The notes: generated from the sequence alone by a model not told the origin. A DNA stretch of 64,000 nt from Maritalea myrionectae DSM 19524 (GCF_000423365.1 NZ_AUHV01000003.1:248001-312000); one strand, 5' to 3'; counted from the stretch's first letter, positions 18,404 to 28,652 are shown. Numbers and translations: made by a program.

Positions 18404-21252
18404 TATTCAGCCGGCTCTTTCGACTCGTCCATCAATTGGCGCAAACTTGGCGTTTCCAACTCATATTGCTCTTGCCACTCGGACTTGTGGTTGGCCGGGG
18501 CCACTTCCACCGCGGTCACCTTATATTCCGGACAATTGGTGGCCCAGTCTGAATTTTCCGTGGTGATCACATTTGCGCCCGTCTCCGGATGGTGGAAGGT
18601 GGTATAAACAACACCCGGTGCCATCCGCTCGGAAATCACAGCCCTCAGGCTGGTTTCACCCTTGCGTGACCGTAAGGACACCCAATGGCCATCGCGAATG
18701 CCCCGCGTTTCGGCATCACTGGGATGGATTTCCAACACATCCTCGCCCCACCAATCAATGTTGGAAGTCCGGCGCGTCTGCGCGCCGACATTATACTGAC
18801 TCAAAATCCGACCCGTGGTCAGGATCAGCGGGAATTTGCGGTTGGTTTTCTCAGTGGTCGGCACATATTCAGTGACCACAAAGGCCCCCTTGCCGCGCAC
18901 AAAGCCATCGACATGCATGATCGGCGTACCGTCCGGCGCATCATCATTGCATGGCCACTGCACTGAGCCTTCGCGATCCAGTCGCTCAAAGCTCACCCCG
19001 GCAAATGTCGGCGTCAGCGCCGCAATCTCATCCATGATCTCGCTGGCATTAGCATAGTTCATTTCAGCATAGCCCATCTCATTGGCGAGCCGCTGCGTCA
19101 CTTCCCATTCTTCCAGCCCAGTCGCAGGCTTCATCACCGGCCGCACACGGTTGATCCGACGTTCCGCATTAATGAACGTCCCGTCTTTTTCCAAAAAGCT
19201 GGTGCCCGGCAAGAAGACATGGGCGAACCGCGCTGTTTCATTCAAAAACAGGTCCTGCACAATCAGCATATCGAGCGAGCGCAAAGCCTCCTCCACATGC
19301 TTGGTGTTGGGATCAGACTGAGCGATATCCTCGCCCTGTACATACATGCCCTTATAATGGCCAGAAATGGCTTCATCGAACATGTTGGGAATGCGGAAAC
19401 CCGGTTCCCCATCCAACTCGCGCTGCCAAGCCTGTTCAAAGCTGCCGCGCACCTCGTTATCCTCAATACTGCGATAACCAGGAAGTTCGTGCGGGAAGGA
19501 ACCCATATCGCATGAGCCCTGCACATTGTTCTGCCCACGCAGCGGGTTCACGCCCACGCCGCGCACGCCAATATTGCCAGTGGCCATCGCCAGATTGGCC
19601 ATGCCCATCACCATGGTGGAGCCTTGGCTGTGCTCGGTGACACCCAAGCCATAATAAATCGCAGCCTTGCCGCCCGTAGCGTATAGCCGGGCCGCCTCGC
19701 GGATCGCATCCGCATCCACGCCGCATTCCGCGGCCACGCTTTCGGGCGAATTGATCTCATCGGTGATGAAATCAAACCATTCCTTATAGCTCTGCAAATC
19801 GCAGCGCTCATCCACAAAACCCTGATCCATCAAGCCTTCTGTTGCGACAACATGGGCGATCGCATTGATCAGGGCCACATTGGTGCCCGGCTTCAGTGGC
19901 AGATGGTAATCTGCCTCAATATGCGCAGACCGCACCAAATCGATCTTGCGCGGATCAGCCACGATCAGCTTCGCCCCCTGGCGCAGCCGCCGCTTCATCT
20001 GCGACGCAAAAACCGGATGCGCATCGGTCGGGTTGGCCCCGATCACCATGATCACATCGGCTTCTTCAACTGAGTCAAAATCCTGTGTCCCGGCGGACGT
20101 GCCAAATGTCTGCTTCAAGCCATAGCCGGTGGGCGAATGGCAGACGCGTGCACAGGTATCCACATTATTGTTGCCAAAAGCGGTGCGGATCATTTTTTGC
20201 ACCACCCACACTTCTTCCGCGGTGCAGCGTGATGAGGTGATGCCGCCAATGGACTTACGCCCATATTTCTCTTGCGCCTTCTTCAAGCCGTCAGCGGCAA
20301 ATTTGATCGCTTCGTCCCAGCTCACTTCGCGCCATGGATCGGTGATCTTGTCGCGGATCATGGGTTGCGTGATCCGGTCTTTATGGGTGGCATAGCCCCA
20401 GGCAAAACGGCCCTTCACGCAGGAATGGCCATGATTGGCCTTGCCGTCCTTATACGGCACCATGCGGATCACCTGATCACCACGCATCTCCGCCTTGAAC
20501 GAGCAACCAACGCCGCAATAGGCGCACGTGGTCAACACAGTTCGGTTTGGCACCCCATGGTCAATCACGGCCTTTTCTTCCAAGGTCGCGGTCGGGCAGG
20601 CCTGCACACAAGCGCCACAAGACACGCATTCAGAGGAGAAGAAATCTTCGGTGCCCAACGCCACTTTGCTGTCAAACGCCCGACCAGAAATGGTCAGTGC
20701 CAGAGTGCCCTGCACCTCGTCACACGCCCGCACGCAGCGCGAACACACAATGCATTTGCTCGGATCAAAGGTGAAATAGGGATTGCTCTCATCCTTGGGC
20801 GCATCAAAATGATTTGCCCCCTCATAGCCATAGCGCACATCGCGCAGGCCAACCTCGCCCGCCATATCCTGCAATTCGCAATCGCCATTGGCGGCGCAGG
20901 TCAAACAATCGAGCGGGTGGTCGGAGATATAAAGCTCCATCACCCCGCGGCGCAGTTTTTCGAGGCGCGGCGTTTGGGTGGACACGCTCATGCCATCGGC
21001 CACAGGCGTGGTGCAGCTCGCCGGGGTGCCTTTGCGCCCCTCAATCTCCACCAGACATAAGCGACATGAGCCAAACGAGTTCATGCTGTCGGTGGCGCAG
21101 AGTTTGGGAATATCCAAGCCCACCGTCGCCGCCGCGCGCATCACGCTGGTGCCTTCCGGCACATTCACCTCAAACCCGTCAATGGTCACCGACACTTGCT
21201 TGTCGGACTTCGATGCGGGGGTGCCAAAATCTTTTTCTTTCAGGATCGACAT
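18403..21252 (-). CDS. fdsA: NAD-dependent formate dehydrogenase alpha subunit
   Basis: FdsA is the 949-residue catalytic subunit oxidising formate to CO2 at a bis-MGD molybdenum site. In order it shows a [2Fe-2S] ferredoxin domain (Cys52, 63, 66, 80), a His/Cys cluster site (His112, Cys116, 119, 125), two [4Fe-4S] sites (about 167-177 and 209-219) and a cluster at Cys243-278. The molybdopterin domain has its Mo ligand Cys371 in ARVCHSPTGYG, so this is a cysteine and not a selenocysteine enzyme. It lies nine bases after fdsB. The full cofactor set marks the soluble, NAD-linked Fds type. Confidence 0.95.
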   Translation of the reverse strand: MSILKEKDFGTPASKSDKQVSVTIDGFEVNVPEGTSVMRAAATVGLDIPKLCATDSMNSFGSCRLCLVEIEGRKGTPASCTTPVADGMSVSTQTPRLEKLRRGVMELYISDHPLDCLTCAANGDCELQDMAGEVGLRDVRYGYEGANHFDAPKDESNPYFTFDPSKCIVCSRCVRACDEVQGTLALTISGRAFDSKVALGTEDFFSSECVSCGACVQACPTATLEEKAVIDHGVPNRTVLTTCAYCGVGCSFKAEMRGDQVIRMVPYKDGKANHGHSCVKGRFAWGYATHKDRITQPMIRDKITDPWREVSWDEAIKFAADGLKKAQEKYGRKSIGGITSSRCTAEEVWVVQKMIRTAFGNNNVDTCARVCHSPTGYGLKQTFGTSAGTQDFDSVEEADVIMVIGANPTDAHPVFASQMKRRLRQGAKLIVADPRKIDLVRSAHIEADYHLPLKPGTNVALINAIAHVVATEGLMDQGFVDERCDLQSYKEWFDFITDEINSPESVAAECGVDADAIREAARLYATGGKAAIYYGLGVTEHSQGSTMVMGMANLAMATGNIGVRGVGVNPLRGQNNVQGSCDMGSFPHELPGYRSIEDNEVRGSFEQAWQRELDGEPGFRIPNMFDEAISGHYKGMYVQGEDIAQSDPNTKHVEEALRSLDMLIVQDLFLNETARFAHVFLPGTSFLEKDGTFINAERRINRVRPVMKPATGLEEWEVTQRLANEMGYAEMNYANASEIMDEIAALTPTFAGVSFERLDREGSVQWPCNDDAPDGTPIMHVDGFVRGKGAFVVTEYVPTTEKTNRKFPLILTTGRILSQYNVGAQTRRTSNIDWWGEDVLEIHPSDAETRGIRDGHWVSLRSRKGETSLRAVISERMAPGVVYTTFHHPETGANVITTENSDWATNCPEYKVTAVEVAPANHKSEWQEQYELETPSLRQLMDESKEPAE

Positions 21253-21261
21253 ATCGTCCTC

Positions 21262-22815
21262 CTATTCCGCTGCACGGACAGCTTGGTCTGGCTCAAAATC
21301 GTCTGGAAAGTGCTTTTTCGCGCTCATCACGGGGATCGGGGTCATCCCGCCCATGGCGCACAAAGAGCCATCCACCATCAACTCGCAAAGGTCATCGAGC
21401 AGCACCATATTTTGCGCCCAATCCTCGCCTTTGGCAATGCGTTCCATCACCTCGGTGCCGCGCACCGCGCCGACACGGCACGGCGTACACTTGCCGCAGC
21501 TCTCTTCCGCACAGAATTCAAAGGCATAATGCGCCTGCTCGCGCAGATTGACCTGATCATCAAAAACCACCAGCCCGCCATGACCAACGCCTGCCCCATG
21601 TTCGGCCAGCGTTTCATAATCCATCGGTAGATCTAACAGGTCCTCCGGCAAATAAGCGCCCAATGGCCCACCAATCTGCACGGCGCGAAACGGTCGACCG
21701 CTCCGCGTGCCGCCACCAAAATCTTCAATCAAAGTGCGCAGCGAGAGGCCAAAGGCTTTCTCCACCAAACCGCCCTGAGCAATATTGCCCGCCAGTTGAA
21801 ATGCCAATGTGCCTTTGGATTTGCCCATGCCATAATCGGCGTAATATTCACCGCCTTTGGCCAGAATGATCGGCACACTGCACAGGGAAATCACATTGTG
21901 CACAAGGGTCGGCTTGCCGAACAGGCCTTCCAGCGCTGGCAGCGGCGGTTTCGCCCGCACCTGTCCGCGCTTACCTTCCAAACTGTCGAGTAACGAGGTC
22001 TCTTCACCGCAAATATAAGCGCCCGCACCGACAAACACTTCGAGATCAAATGCCTGATTCGATCCCAGAACATTGTCGCCCAACAGATTGTTTTCTTGGG
22101 CAATTTTGATCGCTTGATTCAATACTTTAAGTGCGACCGGATACTCCGAGCGCAGATAGATATAGCCCTTGGTGGCGCCCACGCCCAACCCGGCAATCGC
22201 CATGCCTTCGATCAGGCAAAACGGGTCACCTTCCATGATCATCCGGTCGGCAAAAGTGCCGCTATCGCCTTCGTCGGCATTGCAAACAATATATTTCTGG
22301 TCGGCCTCGGCTTCGCTCACGGTCTTCCATTTGATGCCCGCCGGAAAGCCAGCACCGCCGCGCCCGCGCAAGCCGGACAACATCACATCGCCAACAATTT
22401 CCTCGCGGTTCAATTCAATAGCCCGCTTCAACCCGGCTAAGCCGCCATGTTCTTCATAAGCGTCTATATCCAACGGATCGATTATGCCGCAGCGCGCAAA
22501 GGTCAGCCGTTCCTGCTTCGCCAGGAATGGATGTTCATCCACTTCTCCAATGCAACTTTCATGTTCAGCCTTGGTCAAAAAGTCCGCCTCAAACAGAGCG
22601 GCCACATCGCCCTCATCCACATTGGCAAAGCCGACCCGCTTGCCTTCCTGCTCAACCTCAACCAGCGGTTCCAGCCAATGCATCCCGCGCGAGCCATTGC
22701 GCACCAATTGCACAGAGGCATCGCGCTTTTGCGCTTCGCTCAAAATCGCTTCGGCCACCTCGTCGGCCCCAAGGGCAACGGCGGCGCTGTCTAAAGGCAC
22801 ATAAATTTTGATCAT
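21262..22815 (-). CDS. fdsB: NAD-dependent formate dehydrogenase beta subunit
   Basis: FdsB is the 517-residue NuoF-like subunit that passes electrons to NAD. It has an N-terminal thioredoxin-like part, then GLRGRGGAGFPAG (NADH loop), the FMN-binding GAGAYICGEETSLLDSLEG and a C-terminal [4Fe-4S] motif ESCGKCTPCRVG. The ATG at 22815 has GGAGG upstream and begins one base after the fdsG stop. Gene order fdsG-fdsB-fdsA-fdhD matches known Fds operons. Confidence 0.95.
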   Translation of the reverse strand: MIKIYVPLDSAAVALGADEVAEAILSEAQKRDASVQLVRNGSRGMHWLEPLVEVEQEGKRVGFANVDEGDVAALFEADFLTKAEHESCIGEVDEHPFLAKQERLTFARCGIIDPLDIDAYEEHGGLAGLKRAIELNREEIVGDVMLSGLRGRGGAGFPAGIKWKTVSEAEADQKYIVCNADEGDSGTFADRMIMEGDPFCLIEGMAIAGLGVGATKGYIYLRSEYPVALKVLNQAIKIAQENNLLGDNVLGSNQAFDLEVFVGAGAYICGEETSLLDSLEGKRGQVRAKPPLPALEGLFGKPTLVHNVISLCSVPIILAKGGEYYADYGMGKSKGTLAFQLAGNIAQGGLVEKAFGLSLRTLIEDFGGGTRSGRPFRAVQIGGPLGAYLPEDLLDLPMDYETLAEHGAGVGHGGLVVFDDQVNLREQAHYAFEFCAEESCGKCTPCRVGAVRGTEVMERIAKGEDWAQNMVLLDDLCELMVDGSLCAMGGMTPIPVMSAKKHFPDDFEPDQAVRAAE

Positions 22816-22816
22816 G

Positions 22817-23260
22817 CTATGCCTCCACCCGCTTGGCGATTTTGTCTGCGTCAGCCTTAGCCACCAATTTGCCGTTCACTTCGGCTGCAGGCGACACCGA
22901 GCAAAGCCCAAGGCAATAAACCGGCTCAATCGTCAGATCCCGCGCCAAATCCGTTTCGCCCAGCTTCAGGGCAAAGCGCTCCTCCAGCGCCGTCACCAGC
23001 TCACGTGACCCTACAGACTGGCAGCTCTCCGCCACACAAACGCGCACATGATTTGCACCCGCCCGCTGGTCACGGAAATCAGCATAAAAGCTGATCACGC
23101 CTTTCACTTCGGCTTTGGTTTGGTTGAAAAGGTCTGCCGCCACGGGCAGCACATCCTCAGGCAAATAACCCAACTCTGCTTGCACCGCGTGCATCGCCGA
23201 AATCAGGCCGCCTGTTTCGCCCACATAGGGCGCAATAATGTTGTGCAACTTCTCTGTCAT
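22817..23260 (-). CDS. fdsG: NAD-dependent formate dehydrogenase gamma subunit
   Basis: FdsG is the NuoE-like [2Fe-2S] subunit that relays electrons to FdsB. The roughly 147-residue product has the four cluster cysteines in VRVCVAESCQSVG and YCLGLCSVSP, spaced as in NuoE. The ATG at 23260 is chosen for the GGGGGAAG upstream. An in-frame ATG at 23311 is possible and would add 17 residues. It is the first gene of the operon; the promoter must lie in 23261-23445. Confidence 0.9.
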   Translation of the reverse strand: MTEKLHNIIAPYVGETGGLISAMHAVQAELGYLPEDVLPVAADLFNQTKAEVKGVISFYADFRDQRAGANHVRVCVAESCQSVGSRELVTALEERFALKLGETDLARDLTIEPVYCLGLCSVSPAAEVNGKLVAKADADKIAKRVEA

Positions 23261-23445
23261 GGCGATAGCTTCCCCCTCCCCCGTGCAACCGTCAAGCGGT
23301 TGATGCGTCATACCTTTGTTCAGGGCAGCCGAAATTCTAAGCCGCATGCGCCCTAAATCATTTTAACCTTAAAATAAATGTGGGCGCAATCCAATTCTAC
23401 ATCGAATTTGCCACGCAACCAAATGACAATTGGTTGAGCAGCAAC

Positions 23446-24834
23446 TTACCCATATCGCACCAAGCCCAGCCGATCGCGCTGCGCAAACCGTATGGTCAAC
23501 AACACAGCCACCACCGCAAGGCCAAGCGCCATGCCTGCCCACACGCCAATGCCGCGCCATTCAAACACGAAGCCGAGCAAATAACCCACGGGAATGCCCA
23601 CAACCCAATAGCCAAACAAAGCTATGGCCATCGGCACTTTGGTATCTGAAAGGCCACGCAAGGAGGCCGCAGCCATCACCTGCCCGCCATCCACTAATTG
23701 GAAAACGCCGGCAATCATGATGTAGGTCACCGCAAAGTTGAACGCCGCAACATTCTCCGGGTCGGCCGGATTCAGGAAGAACTGGACAAAAAACCCAGGA
23801 AACAGAATATACAACATGCAGGTGAACACCATAAAGCCAACACCCATGGCGATATTGGTCCAGCCAGCAACCATCACCCCGATGGGCGACCGACGCCCAT
23901 GGCAAATGCCAACACGCACCGTTGTGGCTTGGCTAATGCCCAGTGGCACCATAAATGAAATCGCGGTGATCTGTAGCGCGATCGCATGGGCGGCCAGCTC
24001 CGGCTTGCTCAGCCAGCCCATCATAAAGGCGGCCACGGAAAACATGCCGACCTCCGCCATCAACATAAAACCGATGGGGACGCCCACGCGGATCACATCG
24101 AAAAAGCGCTGCCAATCCGGTTTCCAAAAGCGCTGCAACAAATTGTAATCTTTAAAGCGCTTGAGCGCGAGCGCATAAAACAGCGCAAACAGGAAGGTGG
24201 CGCTGTGCACAATCACAGTTGAGATACCAGCCCCCAACAGCTCCAGCCGCGGCAGGCCAAAATTGCCGAACATCAGGCCATAATTACCAATAATGTTGAG
24301 CACGATCCCCACCAACGTGGCAAACAGAACAACCATGGTGATATTATGCGCCGCCAAGAACGAACGCATCACCGCGAACAGCAGGAAGGGATAAAACTGA
24401 AAGGCCCCAACCCGGGCATAGGTCTCCGCCAACACGGCAATGTCTGGCTCCTGCCCCAGCAGCAAAAAGATATGATCAATTTGCAGCATGAAGGGAATGA
24501 CGATTGTGCTGAACGCAATGCACACCCAAAAGCCCTGACGCACCGTGCGGCGCACCGAAACCTCATCTTCCTCACCAATGGCTTTCGCCATCATGGGCGC
24601 AACAGCTGTCACCAGCCCCATGCCAAAAATCAGGAAGAAAAACATAAAGGAGTGCGCCAGCGCCCCGGCGCCCAAAAATTCAGGCCCAAGCCAGCCCATC
24701 ATAATCACATCTGACGTGCTCAACCCGATCTGCGCCAATTGCGCCAACACCAACGGCCACGCCAACTTAAACGTCGCCCGCGCCTCATCCGTCCACATAT
24801 TGCCCGCGCCCTGGGCATTTTGCACTTGTGCCAC
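23446..24834 (-). CDS. MATE-family multidrug efflux transporter
   Basis: The 462-residue membrane protein has about twelve hydrophobic segments in two MATE halves. The first has the typical KLAWPLVLAQLAQIGLSTSDVIMMG start with the conserved acidic residue, and the second begins near GVPIGFMLMAEVGMFSV. It should export cationic drugs or metabolites in exchange for Na+ or H+ across the inner membrane. The start is GTG at 24834 with GAGGG eight bases upstream; an ATG 12 codons in is the alternative. It stands alone after the fds operon. Confidence 0.88.
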   Translation of the reverse strand: MAQVQNAQGAGNMWTDEARATFKLAWPLVLAQLAQIGLSTSDVIMMGWLGPEFLGAGALAHSFMFFFLIFGMGLVTAVAPMMAKAIGEEDEVSVRRTVRQGFWVCIAFSTIVIPFMLQIDHIFLLLGQEPDIAVLAETYARVGAFQFYPFLLFAVMRSFLAAHNITMVVLFATLVGIVLNIIGNYGLMFGNFGLPRLELLGAGISTVIVHSATFLFALFYALALKRFKDYNLLQRFWKPDWQRFFDVIRVGVPIGFMLMAEVGMFSVAAFMMGWLSKPELAAHAIALQITAISFMVPLGISQATTVRVGICHGRRSPIGVMVAGWTNIAMGVGFMVFTCMLYILFPGFFVQFFLNPADPENVAAFNFAVTYIMIAGVFQLVDGGQVMAAASLRGLSDTKVPMAIALFGYWVVGIPVGYLLGFVFEWRGIGVWAGMALGLAVVAVLLTIRFAQRDRLGLVRYG

Positions 24835-25067
24835 AGCTAAATCCCTCGATCATATAGTTCTGGATCGCCTGAGAGGCGCAAATCGCGCGTGAGGCCAGAA
24901 ATTAGTATGGCTGAAAATCTGTCAGCCGGATTTAGATTTGGCAAGATGTGATCTAAAAATTTTCATCAAAAATAAGCCAAAGGTGTTTGGAAAGAAAAAA
25001 TGGTGGCCAAAAGGTCACCATTTGGGAACCTAAGGCGAAGCCCCCACACGCGCATTTCCCCTCACCC

Positions 25068-25197
25068 GTCACCACCGGGCTTGATCCGGTGGTCCATGCA
25101 GCATTTGTAGTCTTGTGATCGAAAGTTATGGTCTTGGCCCATGTCTGCGCCAACTGGCCAAACGCAAATGGATTACCGGATCAAGTCCGGTAATGAC
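25068..25197. repeat. Intergenic palindromic element, type B (copy 1)
   Basis: Two 30-bp inverted ends (25068-25097 and 25168-25197) share a central CTTGATC/GATCAAG core and outer GTCA/TGAC. The element occupies the middle of a 437-bp region without a gene (24835-25271), in which I see nothing else. A second type B copy lies at 31423-31570. Confidence 0.8.
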
Positions 25198-25271
25198 ATG
25201 GGTTTGTAATGACGGGCAGCGTCATTCAAGCCAATCCACACAGCAAGTGCGCCTCTGGCCGAAATCGCAAC

Positions 25272-26924
25272 CTACATATTCGGATAATTCGGTCCCTCAC
25301 CGCCTTGCGGGGTGGTCCACACAATATTGCGGGCCGGGTCTTTGATATCGCAGGTTTTGCAGTGCACGCAGTTTTGGGCGTTGATCACAAATTTCGGGCC
25401 ATCGTCGCCCTTCTGCTCCACCACTTCATAAACCCCGGCCGGGCAATAGCGCTGCGAGGGCTCATCATATTCCGGCAGCGTTTTTTCAATCGGCACTGAC
25501 GGATCTTTGAGCTTCAAATGACAAGGCTGCTCTTCCGCGTGGTTGGTGAACGAAAAGCTCACATTGGTCAGCCGATCAAAGCTCAGTTCCCCATCCGGTT
25601 TTGGATAGGTCAGCTTTGGATAATCCGCCGCTTTGCCCGTGGCTTCCGCATCGGAAACACCGTGACTCTGCGTGCCGAACAGCGGCTTGCCGAACAGTGA
25701 GGCCCACCACATATCCATGCCCGAAAGCATAACGCCCAATGTGCCCTTTTTGCCCAAAGACTTCACATTGCGCACCTTGTCGATATCTTTGTAGATCGGG
25801 CCAGTTCGCACTTCAGTCTCGTAAGCGGTCAACTCGTCGCCCGCGCGCCCATCAGCCAAGGCCTCAATCACAGCATCAGCCGCCGCAATGCCAGACAGCA
25901 TCGCATTATGATTGCCTTTAAGTCGCGCAAAATTGAGCGTGCCTGCCGCACAGCCCAAAAGCGCGCCGCCGGGGAAAACCATTTTTGGCAGCGATTGAAC
26001 ACCACCCCCGGAAATCACCCGCGCGCCATAGGCGGTGCGGCGACCACCTTTCAGCAGCTCGGCCACATGCGGATGGTGCTTAAATTTTTGGAACTCACCG
26101 TACGGGAACAAGTGCGGATTTTTGTAATCCAGATGCACCACAAACCCGACATAAACCTGATTATCTTCCAAATGATAGATAAAGGAGCCGCCGCCCGCAT
26201 CCTTGTCCAGCGGCCAACCCATGGAGTGTTCCACATGCCCAAGCTTGTGCTTGGCCGGATCAATCTCCCAAATCTCTTTCATGCCCAGACCATATTTCTG
26301 ATGGTCAGCATCTTTCGCCAGATCAAACTTCTCAATCAATTGCTGCGACAGAGACCCGCGCGCACCTTCTGAGAAAAACACATATTTGCCGCGCAACTCC
26401 ATGCCCGGCTCATAGTTTGGCCCCGGCGTGCCATCCGGGTTCAGGCCGAATTCGCCGGCCACAACGCCCGCCAATTCGCCATTCTCGCCATAAACAAGTT
26501 CAGACGCCGCAAAACCTGGGAACACCTCAACGCCAATCGCTTCAGCCTGCTCGGCCATCCACCGGCACACATTGCCCATGGACACGATATAGCAGCCCTT
26601 ATTGCTCAAAAGCGGCGGCATAAACGCGTGCGGAATGGTCTTTTTGCTATTATCGGAAAACACATGGAAATGGTCCGTGCCGACGGCGGTTTTGATCGGC
26701 GCATCTTTTTCCTGCCAATCAGGGATCAATTCATTGAGGCCGGACACATCCAAAATCGCGCCGGACAGAATATGCGCGCCAACTTCGGAGCCTTTTTCCA
26801 GCACCACCACAGAAACATCATCGCCCGCTTTTTGCTTGATGCGTATCGCCGCCGAAAGCCCCGCGGGCCCCGCGCCAATAATCACCACATCATATTCCAT
26901 TGCTTCGCGTTCGATTTCTGCCAT
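25272..26924 (-). CDS. Electron-transfer flavoprotein:ubiquinone oxidoreductase
   Basis: The 550-residue ETF-QO passes electrons from reduced ETF to ubiquinone on the inner membrane face. It has the FAD dinucleotide motif VVIIGAGPAGLSAA near residues 14-27 and an amphipathic membrane-associated middle region. The C-terminal [4Fe-4S] site has cysteines in CPAGVYE and NCVHCKTCDIKDP. The ATG at 26924 follows AGGGGAAC. It lies 148 bases after ridA on the same strand. It could collect electrons from many dehydrogenases, so a specific link to the ridA operon is only possible. Confidence 0.93.
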   Translation of the reverse strand: MAEIEREAMEYDVVIIGAGPAGLSAAIRIKQKAGDDVSVVVLEKGSEVGAHILSGAILDVSGLNELIPDWQEKDAPIKTAVGTDHFHVFSDNSKKTIPHAFMPPLLSNKGCYIVSMGNVCRWMAEQAEAIGVEVFPGFAASELVYGENGELAGVVAGEFGLNPDGTPGPNYEPGMELRGKYVFFSEGARGSLSQQLIEKFDLAKDADHQKYGLGMKEIWEIDPAKHKLGHVEHSMGWPLDKDAGGGSFIYHLEDNQVYVGFVVHLDYKNPHLFPYGEFQKFKHHPHVAELLKGGRRTAYGARVISGGGVQSLPKMVFPGGALLGCAAGTLNFARLKGNHNAMLSGIAAADAVIEALADGRAGDELTAYETEVRTGPIYKDIDKVRNVKSLGKKGTLGVMLSGMDMWWASLFGKPLFGTQSHGVSDAEATGKAADYPKLTYPKPDGELSFDRLTNVSFSFTNHAEEQPCHLKLKDPSVPIEKTLPEYDEPSQRYCPAGVYEVVEQKGDDGPKFVINAQNCVHCKTCDIKDPARNIVWTTPQGGEGPNYPNM

Positions 26925-27072
26925 GCTGTTCCCCTGAAACCTTATGCCTTTAGGTTGTGCGCAACGCGCATTATTTAAACCCTAAAGCAAGTCATACCGC
27001 AAACAAACCGGGCTGCCAATTGACCCTTTTGCATAAACAAATGCGCAATTGGCATCAGCAGCCCTATTTTTG

Positions 27073-27420
27073 CTAAACTTTAGCGGCGGTGATCATGATC
27101 TCTACATCAAAATCAGGCGTCGCCAACTTGCTTTCGCCACACGCGCGCGCAGGTGGGTTGGCTGGATCGATCCATGCATCCCAAACTGCATTCATTTCGT
27201 TGAAATGCTTCATGTCTGAAAGCCAGATTTCCGCCTTCAGCACATTTGATTTAGACGTGCCAGATTCAGCCAGCAAACGGTCAATCTTGTCCAAAATGCT
27301 TTTGGTTTGCTCTTCAATGCTCGCAGCAGGCGTGCCCACTTGGCCCGCCAAATAGACCATATTTTCAAAGATAACAGCTTGGCTCATGCGTGAACCGGGT
27401 TCGATGCGTTTAATGCTCAT
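27073..27420 (-). CDS. RidA-family enamine/imine deaminase
   Basis: The 115-residue protein has the YjgF/RidA fold. The conserved PPARACGE segment carries the arginine that hydrolyses reactive enamine/imine intermediates; AGQVG and MITAAKV are further family marks. It begins 12 bases after the FAD-oxidase stop, with AGAGGAAG upstream. Oxidation of an amine by that enzyme would give exactly the imine that RidA clears, so the pair probably works in series. Confidence 0.88.
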   Translation of the reverse strand: MSIKRIEPGSRMSQAVIFENMVYLAGQVGTPAASIEEQTKSILDKIDRLLAESGTSKSNVLKAEIWLSDMKHFNEMNAVWDAWIDPANPPARACGESKLATPDFDVEIMITAAKV

Positions 27421-27432
27421 TTTTTCTTCCTC

Positions 27433-28605
27433 TTAGTGTTCAAATCGCGCAGGCGAAAGGCTGTCCACCAGCCATTGCTCTGCAAATGTAGGTAATTCCA
27501 CTTCCATCAATTGGCAGGCTGCCAATTCTGACAGGGCCGCGGAGGTCTGAATGCCATATCCACCTTGCCCTGCAAGCCAGAAAAAGCCTTTTTGGTCCGC
27601 TGAATAACCAGAAATTGGGGTACCGTCTGGCGGAAACACCCGCAGTCCGGCCCAGCTATGCTCCAGCCGGGTCACTTCAAAATTCATCATCTCTTCAAAG
27701 CGAAAAAGCCCTTCGGCCAGCACCATATCGTCAACAAAGGCATCATGCGGTTCGACCAGATCCTCATCGGCGGGCGACACCAGAAACTGCCCCGCATCGG
27801 GCTTCATATACCAAGTCTCCCCGGCATCAACCAGCATTGGCCAATGCATGGATTGTTCCGGCTGTGGCGAGGGCAAAACACCAATCGACCGCCGTTTGGG
27901 CTGCAAACCAACCGGGCGCACGCCACACCGTTCAGCCACCACATCACCCCACGCACCAGCAGCATTGACGATTTTGTCCGCCTCGACTGGCCCGGACTTT
28001 GTCTCCAAAACCCAATGGCCCGATGCATTACTGCCGGAAAGCACTTCGCTGTCCGTGCGCACCTCACCACCATTTTGCTTGATCTGCTTTAGCCAGCCCT
28101 GATGCAGGCCCGCCACGTCCAGATCTTTCGCATTGGGTTCGTGCGCTGCGGCCACAAGCTGCTCTTTGTTCAGCAGCGGCATCATCTCGATCGCCTGCTC
28201 CACGCTGATAGGGATCAACCCCTCGCCGGCCGACAGCAACTCGTCCAAATGCGGTTTGTGCGCTTCATTGGCCACAAACAAAATGCCCCGATCACCCAAA
28301 ACGGAATAATCGAAAATCTCTTTCGGCGGATTTTGGAAATATTGGAATGACGCGCGGCTGAGCGCCCGAATGGTGTCATTGCCATAATTTTGCACGAAAA
28401 TCGCAGCGGATCGGCCCGTGCTGTGCACGCCGGGTCGGTCCTCTGATTCGAGCAGAACAATTTTCAGCCCACGCTGCGCCAGTTGCGCACCTATGCCTGC
28501 CGCCGCAATCCCTGCGCCGACAATGGCCACATCATACTTCTCTGCCAATTTTAAAACTGTCCCTTGATTGGAAGTGTCATCCCACCGACGTGCAAAGCAT
28601 GGCAT
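27433..28605 (-). CDS. FAD-dependent amine/amino-acid oxidase (DAO family)
   Basis: The 390-residue flavoprotein has the dinucleotide motif VAIVGAGIAAAGIGAQLA near residue 26 followed by LLESEDRPGVHSTGRSAA, the D-amino-acid oxidase/glycine oxidase type. A C-terminal GQGGYGIQTSAALSELAA FAD segment is also present. The ATG at 28605 has no good ribosome site. A TTG at 28548 with AAGGGA upstream may be the true start and would remove 19 residues. It sits between the gamma-glutamyltransferase-like and ridA genes in one apparent operon. The substrate is unknown. Confidence 0.82.
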   Translation of the reverse strand: MPCFARRWDDTSNQGTVLKLAEKYDVAIVGAGIAAAGIGAQLAQRGLKIVLLESEDRPGVHSTGRSAAIFVQNYGNDTIRALSRASFQYFQNPPKEIFDYSVLGDRGILFVANEAHKPHLDELLSAGEGLIPISVEQAIEMMPLLNKEQLVAAAHEPNAKDLDVAGLHQGWLKQIKQNGGEVRTDSEVLSGSNASGHWVLETKSGPVEADKIVNAAGAWGDVVAERCGVRPVGLQPKRRSIGVLPSPQPEQSMHWPMLVDAGETWYMKPDAGQFLVSPADEDLVEPHDAFVDDMVLAEGLFRFEEMMNFEVTRLEHSWAGLRVFPPDGTPISGYSADQKGFFWLAGQGGYGIQTSAALSELAACQLMEVELPTFAEQWLVDSLSPARFEH

Positions 28606-28652
28606 TTATCACGGCATATTTCCACCATGAATTCCGCCCTAATCGGCGCCAA

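Noticed and set aside
20272-21060. A 262-codon plus-strand frame inside fdsA
   Set aside because: It is antisense to a strongly conserved gene with all cofactor motifs, and its low-complexity His/Arg/Ala sequence is typical of a shadow frame.
24953-25153. Short open frame over the palindromic element near 25.1 kb
   Set aside because: It runs through a repeat arm (encoding TTGSSPVVT-like residues often produced by such repeats) and has no ribosome site.
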